A DNA stretch of 64,000 bases from Sapria himalayana. Its lineage: Eukaryota; Streptophyta; Magnoliopsida; Malpighiales; Rafflesiaceae. Position 1 is the first letter of the stretch. Each line of letters opens with the position of its first letter. Location of the stretch: assembly GCA_029783825.1 (NCBI GenBank), contig JAREIK010003344.1, positions 198,360 to 262,359 on the forward strand, in the 5' to 3' direction. The notes beneath the pieces are model-generated. The model searched no databases. It was given only the letters and a program-made list of their open reading frames with translations, and was not told the origin of the DNA. The position numbers and the translations under genes were made by a program. Shown piece by piece: positions 26,584-39,060 of this stretch.

Positions 26584-26931
26584 GTTTATCTATTAGTCTA
26601 TCTATCTATCTACTTGTCTATCTAACAATCTACCTATCTTTCGATCTATCTGATAGTATACTATAATTATCTATCTTTTTATCTTTTTGTCTATTTATTT
26701 GACAATCTATCTATCTATCAATATGAGTATCTCTCTATTTATCTATCTGTTGATATATTTGCATATTTTTTCTATCTATCTATAAATCTTTTTTTCTATA
26801 TATCTATCTATCTATCTACGTATCTATTTGTTTATCTATATGTCTATTTATCAGTCTATTTATCTTTCTTATTATCTATCTATATATCTATCTATATGTC
26901 TATCAATTTTTCTATCAATTTGTCTATCTAT

Positions 26932-27027
26932 CTGTCTATCTACATCTGTATTAATCTACCTATCTATTTATCTATCTACCTGTCTATCTACATCTGTATT
27001 AATCTACCTATCTATTTATCTATCTAC
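26932..27027 (+). repeat. 48-bp tandem duplication in TCTA array
   Basis: A unit beginning CTGTCTATCTACATCTG at 26932 is repeated exactly from 26980. The 48-bp period keeps the 4-bp phase, as at 1.9 kb. Confidence 0.9.
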
Positions 27028-27299
27028 CTATATATCAGTCTAATAATCTATTTACATATATATGTCGATCTATCTGTATATCTATTTGTCTAACTATCTG
27101 CCTATCTATTTGTCTATCTATCTATCTATCTATCTGTACATCTATTTGTTTATCAATCAATCTATCTATATATCAGTATATCTTTCTATTTATCTATCTA
27201 AATATATACATTTCTATCTATCTTATTGTCTATCTATATATATATCTATCTGTGTATCTATCTATCTATTTTTATATCTATCTATATCTATTTTTATAT

Positions 27300-27300
27300 A

Positions 27301-27392
<92 letters not shown>
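27300..27392. repeat. (AAAT)9(AT)28 compound microsatellite
   Basis: A TAAA run of nine units is followed by a 56-bp AT run, interrupting the TCTA array. Confidence 0.95.
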
Positions 27393-27395
<3 letters not shown>

Positions 27396-29650
27396 ATCTA
27401 TCTATATATTCGTATAATAATTTAATATCTATTTATATGTTTTCTATCTCTCGAACTATATATCGATATATCTATCTATCTATCTATTTTTCTAACTATA
27501 TATCTATCTTTCTATCTGTTTATCTATCTATTTATCTATCTATCTTTCTATCTATCTCTCTTTCTATCAATCTATATATCTATCTATCTGTATGTCGGTT
27601 TTCTTCCTATCTATTTGACTAAAAATTTTCTTTATATAACTATCTATATGTCTATGTATCTATTTATCTATCCATTAATATATCTATCTAATAATCTGTC
27701 GATCTATCTATATATCTTTCTATGAATCTATCTAAATATCTATCTGTCTCTCTGTCTATCTATCAATCAATGAATCTATCTATCTATCTATCTATGAATT
27801 TGTATAACAAAATGTATATCAATCTATTTATCACTTTTTCTTTCAATCTGTGTATCTATCTGTGTATCAATCTATCTATCTATCTATCTATTTGTCTTTC
27901 TATCTAAATATTATCTATCTGTTAATATATATGTCACTATCTATTTGTCTATCTATCTATTTTTCAATCTATCTATCAATCTCTATCAATCCACTTTCTA
28001 TTCTTCTAACTACCTATCTATCAATCAATCTATCGATTTAAAAATCGATCTATCTATCTATCTATCTTTTTCAATCAATCTGTCTACCTATCTAACTATC
28101 ATCTATCACTCTTTGTGTTTGACTCTCCATTTGTCTATCTATCTATCTATCTTTATATCTATCTTTCTGTCATTTTATTTTTTTATCTATCTATCTTTCT
28201 ATCTATATTTATGTATATATATCTATCTATTTTATAATCTATCAATTTATCAATCTATCTATAAATCTATCTATCTATATGTCTATCTATCTGTCTATCT
28301 AACTAACTATAAATCTGTCTATCAATCTATCTATCTTTGTATAAATATATATATATATATATGAATATATATATATATATATATATTTCTGTCTGTCTAT
28401 CTTTTTGGATATCGATTTACTACTATTTGTTTATATATCTGTCTATCTATCTATCTATCTATATTTCTGTCTATCTATCTGTCTATATATATCTTTATTT
28501 ATTTATCTATCTATAAGTCTATCTATCTAGTTATCTATATATCAGTCTAATAATTGAATTATATATCTATCAGTCTATCTATTTGTCTATCTATCTCTCT
28601 ATATATCTGTCAATTTATTTATTTATCTATCTATCTATTTATCTGTCTATATATGTCTATCAAACTATTAGTCAATATGTCTATCAATCTATCTATCAAC
28701 CTGCCTATCAATCTCTCTATCTATCTATCTATCTCTCTCTCTCTCTCTCTATTTATCTATCTATCTTTCTTTCTATTTATCTATCTATCTAGATATTTAT
28801 ATATCTATTTATTTCTCTATCAATTTGTCTATCTACATGTCTATCAATCTAACTATCATTCTTTCTATCTATCTATATATCTATTTGTATTTCTATCTGT
28901 CTGTCTATCTGTCTAACTGTCTGTCTATTTGTCTATTTGTATTTCTTTTTCATTATATCTGTCTATTTGCTTGATTGTCTATCTATCTATCTTCATGCCT
29001 ACATTATTGTCTACTTACTTGGCTGCTAGCTTGTCTATCTATCTACGTATCTATCTATCTATTTTACAATCTATTTGTATATTTATCTATATGTCTATCT
29101 ATCTATCTATATGTTTGTTTATATCTCGATTTATATATCTATCTATTTGTTTCTCTATCTATCTCTCTATCAGTCTATCTATCTATCTATCTACTTGTAT
29201 ATCTATCTATCTATATTTCAGTCTTTATATCTTTCTATCAATCTATTTTTCTATCTCTATATCTATCTATCTATCTATCTATATATCTATATGTTTATCT
29301 ATCTAACTATCTATCTATCTATTCATCTAATTGTCTATCTATCTATCTATCTATAAATTTTTTCTATATATCTATCTGATTATCTAACTACATATCTATT
29401 TGTCTATCTATTTGTCTATCTATTTGTCTATCTATCTATCTATCTGTATATCCATCTATCTATCTATTTTTTACCTATAGGTCTATCTATCTATCTTTCC
29501 ATCTTTCTATCTATTTTTCTATCTATCAATCTGTCTGTCTATTTTTTATTTAATTGCCTATCTATCAGTCTATCTATCTACTTGTCTATCTATCTATCTA
29601 TATATCTGTCTATATATTTTGTTATTTATTTGTCTATCACTATATATATC

Positions 29651-29654
<4 letters not shown>

Positions 29655-29682
<28 letters not shown>

Positions 29683-29708
29683 AGTGTGTATATATATATA
29701 TATATATC
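29655..29708. repeat. (TG)n(TA)n compound microsatellite
   Basis: A TG run with one GAGTG interruption is followed by a TA run, the same order as at 641 and 43482. Confidence 0.95.
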
Positions 29709-29972
29709 TATTTATCTAAATGTCTTTCTATCTATCTATTTATATATCTATATCTATCTTTCTGACTACATATCTATCTATCTATCTATCCATTTCTCTA
29801 TCTATCTATATATCTAACGTTCTATCTATTAGTCTATCTATCTATCTATCTATCTATTTGTCTATCAATATGTGTATCATTCTATATATCAATCGATCTA
29901 TAAATTTGTTTGTCAATATGTCTATCAATCTATCTATCATTCTGCATATCAATCTTTCTCTCTATTTATCTA

Positions 29973-29977
<5 letters not shown>

Positions 29978-30022
<45 letters not shown>
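29978..30022. repeat. (TC)22 microsatellite
   Basis: An uninterrupted TC run inside the TCTA array. Confidence 0.95.
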
Positions 30023-30025
<3 letters not shown>

Positions 30026-30255
30026 ATCTATATATATCTATCTATTTTTTCTTTCAATTTATCTATCTATTTGTCTATCTTCATATCCATTAGACTATCT
30101 ATCTTTCTTTTTATCTATTTGTATGTCTGTTTGTTAGTTTGTATGATTATCTATAATTTTATGAGTCTAATTGTTTGTTTGTCTATCTGTTTATCTGCAT
30201 ACCTGTCTGATTATTTCCCCGACTAACAGCTTGCCTACATATATGTCTCTCTATC

Positions 30256-30660
30256 CATTATAATAAAATGTCTATTTAACTAAAGAAATTTAGCTAGAGA
30301 AACATTCCTAGCTAATTAGCTAGGAATTAGCTAGGGATTAGCTAGAAAATAGCAAGATATATTTAATTTTACATTGAATTAAAATTTTTTGTCACTAATA
30401 TTGTCATATATTTTCACGCAAAGAATTGTAGGAATTTTAGCAATGAATTTAGCAATGAATTTTCCCTAATTAATTAGAATGAGACAAAATTCATCACTTA
30501 ATTATTATCTGGATTTTAAAAATTATATATATAATTACAAGAAATTATTCCTTAAATGTTTATTTTCTCAAAGTATATGCATTTAGCTTGGGATTTATCC
30601 CTAGCTATTTGTGCTGGTGATAATTTATGTCACTAATTTTTAATGGTTTAATTTTTTTTA
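30256..30660 (+). repeat. 5' terminal and subterminal repeats of CACTA B
   Basis: Clustered TTAGCTAGAGA, CTAGCTAATTAGCTAGG and TAGCTAGGGATTAGCTAG motifs follow the terminus, with later TTAGCTTGGGAT near 30586. By analogy to En/Spm these are transposase-accessory protein sites. Confidence 0.75.
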
Positions 30661-31655
30661 ATATATTATTTGTTTTAATATTTTATATAAATTGTATATT
30701 TAAGGATTGTCATTATCTATTGTTGAACGATCCTTGAAAGATACATTCTACTTATAAATTATAAAAATAAGATATTATAAATAAATAAATTATAAAAATC
30801 TTTAATTATGTTATTATAAGTATATAATAAAAATATATATTAATAAAGACTAAAATAAGTTTTTTTTTGATTATAAAATATTTAAAAACTTATACAAAAT
30901 ATTTTTCTGAAATATTTAATTATGTTATTTTAACATTCGTATTAAAAAACATTCAATAATATATTATATACTTATAATAATTTTTAAGATACTTTTTTAA
31001 TAAATAAACATAAATAAATATTACTACAAATAAAAGAAAAATAAATATTTGTATAATTAAATAAAAAAATTTATAAAAATATCTAAATTAACAAATAAAA
31101 AAGTAAATATTTATATTATTTAAAGTATATATATATATATATATATTAATGCTTATAGGAATCTTTTAAAAAAATAATTACTAAAAAATTTGAAAATTTT
31201 GAATTATAAAATAAAATTTTAATATTTTTATAAAATTAAAAAAAAATAAATTGATATTTAATGATTAATACATAGATGTTTTAATTATATCAAAAAAAAT
31301 GTGATGATTTTAAAAATAAATATCTCAATGTGATTATTAAAAGAACAATTCAAGTATTTTTTTAGGGTTTCAACAAAGTTATTTAAATATTACTAAAGAT
31401 ATTTTTTGCTCATAAAAAAATTATATTTATTTTAGCCCTATAAACACTTTTAAAATTACTACCAAACTGACCCTAAGTTAATTTGAATGAAATTTTATTT
31501 TTTGCCCCTACTAAAATTTATAAGAATTAAATAATAGAGTATGATTTTTAGTATTAGCTTTTAATACTCCTTTTTTATTAAAATAATAAATATAACTTTT
31601 TTTAATTATCTTCTCACTTTAAATAATTTTTAGGATTTTATAAATTATAAAATAT
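30661..31655. other. AT-rich interior of CACTA B
   Basis: Very AT-rich, with homopolymer A and T runs and a short (AT) run near 31127-31146. No coding, RNA or tandem feature is recognised. Confidence 0.5.
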
Positions 31656-31663
31656 ATCAAAAA

Positions 31664-31816
31664 ATGTAAATATGTTAATATGTAAATATGCAAATATGTA
31701 AATATGTAAATATGTAAATATGTAAATATGTAAATATGTAAATATATGAATATGTGAATATGTGAATATATGTAAATATGTCAATATATGTAATCATGTG
31801 AATATGTGTGTGTGTG

Positions 31817-31864
<48 letters not shown>

Positions 31865-31975
31865 TATACATGTCTAAATGTAAAAATATATAAATATATA
31901 AATATATAAATATATAAATATATAAATATATAAATATATAAATACACAAATACATAAATACATAAATAGGTAAAT
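31664..31975. repeat. 8-bp tandem repeats TAAATATG and TAAATATA with (TG)(AT) centre
   Basis: TAAATATG is repeated from about 31676 to 31745, degenerates, passes a TGTGTG and (AT)15 core at 31806-31852, and resumes as TAAATATA from about 31884 to 31950. Confidence 0.9.
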
Positions 31976-32059
31976 ATATAAAATTTGATATACAATTTAG
32001 AAATAGATTATAGAACATAATCAAAAATTTGATATAGAATTTATAATGGTATATATTCA

Positions 32060-33646
32060 AACCTTTCACAAGCCCATATCCTATTATGGGTGAAATACAT
32101 TAAAAACCCCAATGTTTGCACTCCCTAGCCGAGAGCATGAGCACCCGTTCGATTCCACTAATGGTGTAGGGAAAATTCACCATTCATCAAAGTTCTCCGC
32201 CATCAGCATCCATCACCATTGTCGTCATTGTCATCCTCCATCATCATCCACCATTATTGTCCATCATCTTCATCCGCCATCATCGTGAAGAAGTATAAGC
32301 TTTGAGGTTGGCTTATATTTCTCATCTTCCAACTATAAATTGTGTTGTTTTATATTTTTCATACTCTTCTTCTTCTTATTGATTGATGAAGTAGATGAGT
32401 TTTTTGGAACTTCTCAGCAGGCTTCTTCTCTACCTGTCATCTAGGGATTACTTATTTTATATTGAATCTAAATTTTGTTAATACCTTATTCCTACATTAT
32501 CACTCTTTCTAGTCGGTATTTATTTTTGATTCTTATTTGTATTATAGTGTTCGATCACATTTCAATGTTCAGTTTGATAGGTAATTGGCATGGCACTTAC
32601 ACTATCATCAATAATCTAATGTTTTTTTAGAGAGAAAGTGTCCCTCTTATTTTAGGTTCATTTTTGCTCCTTAAAAATTCTTGAAATGTTGACATGTCAT
32701 GTATATATGGGCTTTGTTGAAATGTTGTGGCATGAAAAATATCTTAATTTACCATATTCCACATAATAAAAATGAATATAATCACATTTAATAATTTATG
32801 AACAAATTAAACACAATTGCAAGTCTCCCACAATATCCTTGAACATGTGTTCAAACATATTTTTTAGAACCTTTAGAATTGTGTATCCTTTATGGTTCAC
32901 AAATTATATGTGATTTGTGAAAGTAAAATGGTTTGAAAACTAACATAATATACCATAATTCACATAATTTACAATAGCCATTGATATTCAATATTTGATA
33001 ATGAAATTAAAGCCAATTGCATATGGTGGAAGATCTTGATGTTTTTTTTGTCTTGAATTATGAAAAAGACCTCAGCATTAAATGTGCTCTCTAAATTAAC
33101 TATTTTCTAAAAAATATTTTTTATCAAATTTTCACTATCACTTAAAATTATATTAAATATATTGAAACACAAAAAATATTAGTCTCTATCAGCTAAAAAC
33201 AATCATATTAAGTTCAAGTGTTTTCAAGAAACAAATCAAACATTATGTGTTTTTTGAATTTCTATCCTAAAAAAAACCAATTCAAACATCATTGGTCTTA
33301 TTTCAATCATTAGGAAAATAAGAAGTAGCTTTTTTTTGTTATTTATGGATTAATAAATTATTTTTTAAAAAAAATAGGTTTTCTTTTATAAAATTCTTGT
33401 GTTAAAACAAATTAAATAAAACCATAACTCAATTAGATAACAAATAAAATCACAATAATATTTATCAAGCTCGACATAATATATAGTTCAAGTCTATTAT
33501 TGCACTCTTATATATAAGCATTTCTTATATGTATTGAACATACAAAATACATGTTAAATATGAAGATGTATAAGAATATGTCTAAATAATCTAATATATC
33601 GATGTTTTTTGAAATGGAACTAAATCTAGGTAACTATTGGATAAAT
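32060..33646. other. Unassigned low-copy-looking sequence in CACTA B
   Basis: This stretch has more balanced composition at 32060-32460, including CCTAGCCGAGAGC followed by CCGTTCGATTCC, resembling the A and B boxes of a tRNA-derived element, and a CATCATCC-rich tract at 32190-32290. No reading frame of note exists. It may be captured host sequence; I do not recognise the source. Confidence 0.35.
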
Positions 33647-33755
33647 GGACTTGTAATATTCAATTTTGTCTTGATTGTTTGTTTAATTTTGATGGTTCAT
33701 ATTTGAAAAGAAACCAATTGTGTCACTGAAATAGTTATAAAAAAATTAATAAAAA
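33647..33755 (+). repeat. 105-bp direct repeat in CACTA B, copy 1
   Basis: Starts GGACTTGTAATATTCAATTT and includes TGGTTCATATTTGAAAA and AAACCAATTGTG(C/T)CACTGA. It is repeated in the same orientation about 2.98 kb downstream. Confidence 0.9.
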
Positions 33756-35030
33756 TGTATAACTATTTGGACAATCACACATGTAACTATAATTATAATT
33801 AAAATTTATAACAACATATATATAACTATATGTTTAACTATATATCTATAACTATTTATTATTATTTGTATAACTATATAAAACTCTTTATAACTATATG
33901 CAACTATATTTGTAACTATGTAAACTATTTTTATAACTATAATTATAACTATATATAGCTATTTTTAACTATATAATAATTTATAACTATAAGTATAATT
34001 CTATATAACTATATTTCTAACAAATTATATTATATGTATAATAATATATAACTATATATTATTGTATTTTACGATATGTATAACTAAAAAAATGTTATAC
34101 ATAACTCATCTTAAACTACATACATATGTATAACTATATGTATAATTAAATATAATTATATATAACTCTATTTATAACTAAATATACTAGAGGTATAAAA
34201 ACATATAACTATAAATAATTATCTTTTACTATATGTATAACTATAAAAATATTATACATAACTATATTTAAATATATAATTTACAACATATATTTAATAT
34301 ATATATTTATATATTAGTATATAAAAATGTATTTAACTATATCTATACCTATACATGCCTATATGTAGAAATATATAAAATTATATGAAAAAATATACAT
34401 ACCTACATGTATAAATATAAGTATAACTATATGTGTAACTATATGTATAACCACATGTAACTATATTTATAATTAAATGTATAACAACATCCAACATTAT
34501 GTTTAATTATATGTGTATAACTATTTATAAATATTTGTATAACTATATAACATTTTATATAATTAAATATAACTATATTTGTAACTATGTATACATATAT
34601 GTCAGTCTATATATTTGTTTATAACATTGTATACATTTATCTATAACTACTTATAACTGCTTGTATGAATATATCTATATATAACTATATGTTTAACTAT
34701 ATATAACTATTTATAACTATATATACTATATGTATAATAACATATAACTATATATATTTGTATTTTATTATATGTACAACTATAAAAACTTTATATATAA
34801 TTATATGAATAATAAATATATTTAAAACTATATAAAACTATATGTTTTACCAATTCTATTTTTATAAATAAATGGATAACAACATATAACTATATATAAC
34901 TTTTTAAAACTATATTTATAACTATATATTACTATGTATACTTATATGTAACTATATTTATAACTATATGTATAACAGTGTATGATGACTATATATAACT
35001 GTGTTTAATTATTATTACCAAAAAAATATT
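33756..35030 (+). repeat. TATAACTATATGTATAACTA-type minisatellite in CACTA B
   Basis: This is the reverse complement of the block at 18.16-19.95 kb in element A. Around 34330-34520 it carries ATAC(C/A)TACATGTAT, TAACCACATGTAAC and AACATTATGTTTAATT in the inverted order of A's landmarks. It holds one main higher-order copy against three in A. Confidence 0.85.
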
Positions 35031-36447
35031 TTACCAATCAAATTTTATCAATAGATTGAATCCATTAATAACTACGGACATAATACCAACAAAATTTAAA
35101 TATGGAGTTTCCCAGCTGATTTAATAATGGGTTACCATATGGTAATTTTTAAATGATAAGATTAAATTATTTTGATTATCACTAGATCCAACAAATAATT
35201 ATAAATGGATTAACAATAAAATTTTTGAATAGATTAAATTCTATTGATAAATTTTGCTGAGTGTTGAAGTTAGGTTATTAGAAATGGTATATATCTTGAT
35301 AAACATTAGCTAGGACTTTTCCACACAAATTGGTGTAGTCAAAATATCTATCAGACAAAATATAACCCACACACTAAATCATCTTTTATTAATTTTTTGT
35401 TAATTTTCAGCAGTATTTTTATTTTGTCGATTACCATAACAAACTACATGCATTCACTATCCACACTGCCTCAAAATGCATGACACACTACATGCATATA
35501 ATTGCCCACTACCTTTCCACACATGCATCCAATGTGCACACTATCACATAGCTCATATCACACAACCACCTGATTTATGCAGCATAAATGTTAATAGTGG
35601 TGTTAAGCTATGTGGATTGTTGTGAACCTTTAACCTGCGATGCTAACAACAGACAATATATATAAATATTTTGTAGTGACAAAGATAGTTCCAATTTATT
35701 ATTGAAGTGGAAAATAATATTGCTTTGCTGTTTCATGAAGATTTTGGCCATAGTGTGGCCATTCAATGTGTGATGATGTGATTCTTGTAATCATGAACCA
35801 GATAGTGATCCATGTCAATAGTGTCCACACCAGTTGGCACAATATAGTGATGGTATTTTGGTATGAAGCTAGTATTGCTTTGGTACATTAGTATTTTGTG
35901 TGATTAAAATTGCATTAAACTTTCATTCTAAAAATTTTTGCATAAAATTATCATGAATTGTGTATTTTATTTTTATATCAATATTAGTCATCAATTTCAG
36001 AGAAGCAAATCGGAATACTATTTGGTCAGTCATTGGTGCCATGGTTCAAATATAGGGTTACTCCTAATGACCTAACCTGATCCAGAAGCTTATTTGCATA
36101 GGATTTCCACCTCACATTGGTCTCCCTCTTCGTGATGCCTTTTCCTTTTCACTCAACATGTCTTCCACTTCTTGTTGGCTTTTTGTTTTTGTTGTTTTGT
36201 TGCAACTGCCTTTTGAAGCATGGAGATTGGAACAATCATCTGCCTCGGAGGGATGACAAATCAATTTTCTTAATCATGTTATTAATTCTATTTGATTTCA
36301 ATTAAACATGCTATAATGTTGTGAATTGAAATATTATAAATTTATTTTATAAATAGAGAATGCAATTTGTGTAGAGCACTAGAAGTTCAGTGGATCACAT
36401 GCATTGCTTTGGTGATGTAGTTGGCCACCATCAAGATTCTTGTCTTG
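35031..36447. other. Unassigned interior of CACTA B
   Basis: Mixed composition, including a CACA/TGCA-rich stretch at 35440-35590. A 62-codon plus-strand frame at 36117-36305 is hydrophobic but has no recognisable domain and no context supporting it. Captured gene fragments are possible but not shown. Confidence 0.4.
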
Positions 36448-36623
36448 CATGTTATGTTCTGATTGTTTGTTTTTTAAAAGATGCAAGCTCTATGAAAGAT
36501 ATTTTTTAAATGATTCTGGTACTACATGCTAGGCTCTGATAGTTTATTTTTTAAAATATTCAAGCTATTGCAATTAATGCAAGCTGTTTTTTTATAAGAT
36601 TTTGGTATTGCATGCTAGGCTCT
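36448..36623 (+). repeat. Imperfect tandem units with GCATG(C/T)TA(G/T)G(C/T)TCTG
   Basis: The motif occurs near 36447, 36524 and 36609, each followed or preceded by TTTTTTAAA and ATGCAAGCT. Spacing is about 77-85 bp, giving two and a partial third copy. Confidence 0.75.
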
Positions 36624-36733
36624 GGACTTGTAATATTCAATTTTTTTTTGATTGTTTGTATAATTTTAATGGTTCATATTTGAAAATAAACCAATTGTGC
36701 CACTGATATTGTTGCAAAAAATTAACAAAAGTA
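36624..36733 (+). repeat. 105-bp direct repeat in CACTA B, copy 2
   Basis: Matches 33647-33755 with scattered substitutions, and begins immediately after the last GCTAGGCTCT motif. Confidence 0.9.
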
Positions 36734-38080
36734 AGTTTTTTTCTCTAGTGCAGCAAGAATGGTGCTTTTCCTTGAGCTTTGGATGCTTATTTGAATGCTT
36801 CATTTTATTGTTTTCTTGTTTTCTTTTTCAATTATTGGATGGATTTCTCAAAGGATGCCGTATTTGATAATGGTTTCTAGATATGCGAGTTAAAGGCAGC
36901 TCTATCAAGCTATGAATAATAGATCATTACTAAATGTGCAATTTCTAACATTTCAGAGGTGCCTAATGCCATTCCTCCCTTGCACTATGATTTTATGATA
37001 TCTGATATATTGGTTTCTGGTGATCTCGTTGGTAATGAATCTGATGTTATGGCTAGGGAGCTCCTAGTTTCTGTTAAAATTTTTTTGGTCATCACTCTAG
37101 CTAAGCTGTCCATTTGCTAGGCTTGCAAGGGAATCTTCCATGGTGATAGCACAGGTATAGGCTACTTTTGATAAATTGACTTTTTTTTTTGTTTTTTTTC
37201 CGAGTGATGTAAGAAGAATCTTATTCTTAATTGTGCTCAATTTGGAATGGGAATTACTCCCATACATAAGCTTATGTAGTATTGCTCCATGTTTAATACA
37301 TTAGTCATTCTATGCTTTTATATGTTTGAGAAATAATGAGATTGAGTTTTAATGCTTATTGTTCTAAATAATTCCATTTATAATGTTTTGAAAATAATTG
37401 AACTATATAAACTATGGTGAATTGAGCAATAATAGATACATTATAAAAGGATTGAAGCATCCTAATACCAAGAGTTTTCTGTAGAATATTTATACATAGT
37501 CAAATATACTTTTGTATATACGTGCATTTATATTAATTGAGTAATTGCAGTTCCATAATTGTGATTTTAAGATATAGAAGAAGAAAGAACAACAAAACCA
37601 ACCATGACAGTAACAAAAATGAAAATAGAAATGAAAAATAATGTGGTTCACTAGTCGCTCAGTACGACTATCTACATCCACCAGAAAATGCTCATGCATT
37701 ATATATTAAACCAAATCAAAAGTCTTACAGTATGTGCAGTGCAGAAACGGTCATGATAGATCACGCAGAGAGAGAGAGAGAAGATGAATAGTTCCAGATC
37801 ATGAAAATTGTAACCCAAATAAATAAAAAACAAAATATTTCATATTAAAACATTCTCAGTTCAATTAACTAGAGAGGGTAGGATGATCAGACAGGTTAGG
37901 CACTACTCCAAAAATTTCGGCCCACTAACCAGTCAGCAAGAGCTCCATTATTGTGCTACTACTGCATCCTCGGCCTTTTAATTTTTTCTTTCATGCACTT
38001 AATTGAAAATATTATAACAGAAATATTTGGTTATACAAAATAGATTATCAAAAAAAATTATATATACAGAAAATATATTA
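36734..38080. other. Unassigned interior of CACTA B, 3' part
   Basis: No coding sequence is recognised. The piece 37945-38060 (TTATTGTGCTACTACTGCAT and following) is found again, inverted, at 51438-51548. A short GAGAGA run lies at 37768-37781. Confidence 0.5.
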
Positions 38081-38600
38081 TGGTATATATTTTTTTCTGT
38101 ATATGTAACTATACATATTGCTGATGTATGTATGTACACACACACATATGTATATATATATTTGTACATATATACTATAGTATTATATATAAGGTATAAG
38201 TTCTATTGCATAATTTTACAGAATAGAATCTTTTTTTTAGAATATATGTACATATATACTATAGTATATATGTACATATATGCTATAGTATATATGTACA
38301 TATATACTACATTAGTATATATTTATGAAAACAAAACCATTTTTATTTATTTATGTTGAACAGATTGATTGGTTTAATTTTCGTACAGATATGATACCAC
38401 AATGTTCTCCATACGAAGCTTGTAGAAGCAAAGGGATTTTTCACTAGACATCACATGGCAAAACTAGGACAGCTTTGATGCAATAGAAAGATGGTGATCA
38501 AAGGATATGGGGGAGAGAAAGCAATGTAAATTTCATGAACAGATTATAATTTATACACTATCGTTAGATACATTGATGAAGAAGAATATGTAATAAAATT
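38081..38600 (+). repeat. Region of extended end homology with CACTA A
   Basis: 38100-38310 holds TATATGTACATATA palindromes, as in A at 8.25-8.42 kb. 38390-38600 matches the reverse complement of 7970-8160, sharing for example TCACTAGACAT (AATGTCTAGTGA in A, where the sequence is AATGTCTAGTG), GATACATTGATGAA and the GGGGGAGAGAAA run. Confidence 0.8.
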
Positions 38601-39060
38601 TTATTATGTTTTTGTTTTAACTATGTTGCATATTGTATCAAAATAATTTATTAATTGTTTTTATTTTTTTTAATTATAAATAATGTTTTATAGGTTATTT
38701 TTTTTATAGTTTAAAATAAAATCTTTAAAATATGTAATAAAATTTTTTGTAAAAAAAAATAATTTAGTGAAAATATTTTTGGAATATAAATAGTTAGGGA
38801 TGTTTCGCTCAAAATTTAGCTAGGGACATTTATGTAGCTCTAAATTACGATAAAAATTAGCTTGGGAAAATAAATTTAGCTTGGGAATTTTTTGTCGTTA
38901 AGTTTTTGCTAGGGAATTTTTCCCTCATTAATATTTTACCACAAGCACTTTAACTGGGGAAAACTTCCATTATAAATCAATCGTTATTATATTTTAGCGA
39001 AGGAGAAAACCCATTTAGCCAGGGATATATGCTTAGCTATTTGGAATTTTTGTTATAGTG
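38601..39060 (+). repeat. 3' terminal and subterminal repeats of CACTA B
   Basis: From about 38790 it contains TTAGCTAGGGACA, TTAGCTTGGGAA, TTTGCTAGGGAA and TTAGCCAGGGATA, and closes with TTTTTGTTATAGTG at 39060, directly abutting ATCTATCTAT of the array. Confidence 0.85.

Larger units (their letters stand above)
23351..30255 (+). repeat. Degenerate TCTA array, block 2
   Basis: Same composition and polarity as block 1. The left end grows out of the 9-bp minisatellite through TTATCAATCAATATATATG. The right end stops exactly at the left terminus of CACTA element B. It includes several pure microsatellites and Cys/Gly-codon-like CTGCCTACCTG islands near 26.25, 28.99 and 30.2 kb. No gene is visible. 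Confidence 0.95.
30256..39060 (+). mobile_element. CACTA (En/Spm) DNA transposon B, complete, non-autonomous, 8.8 kb
   Basis: The left terminus CATTATAATAAAATGTC at 30256 and the right terminus, whose reverse complement is CACTATAACAAAAATTCC, form imperfect terminal inverted repeats. Both are followed internally by TAGCTAGGGA-type subterminal repeats. The three bases before (ATC, 30253-30255) equal the three after (ATC, 39061-39063), matching the 3-bp target duplication of this superfamily; inside a TCTA array this match has a fair chance of being accidental. No Tnp2 or TnpA homology is seen inside, so it would depend on transposase in trans. Its right end is homologous to the left end of element A, and its internal minisatellite matches that of A in reverse, so A and B lie in opposite orientation. 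Confidence 0.85.

Noticed and set aside
36117..36305. 62-residue hydrophobic frame in element B
   Set aside because: Short, no family resemblance, and no splice or promoter context; likely chance.
38027..38359. 110-residue Tyr/Ile-rich plus-strand frame
   Set aside because: Arises from TATATGTACATATA repeats of the CACTA subterminal region; the homologous region of element A is not open in the same way.
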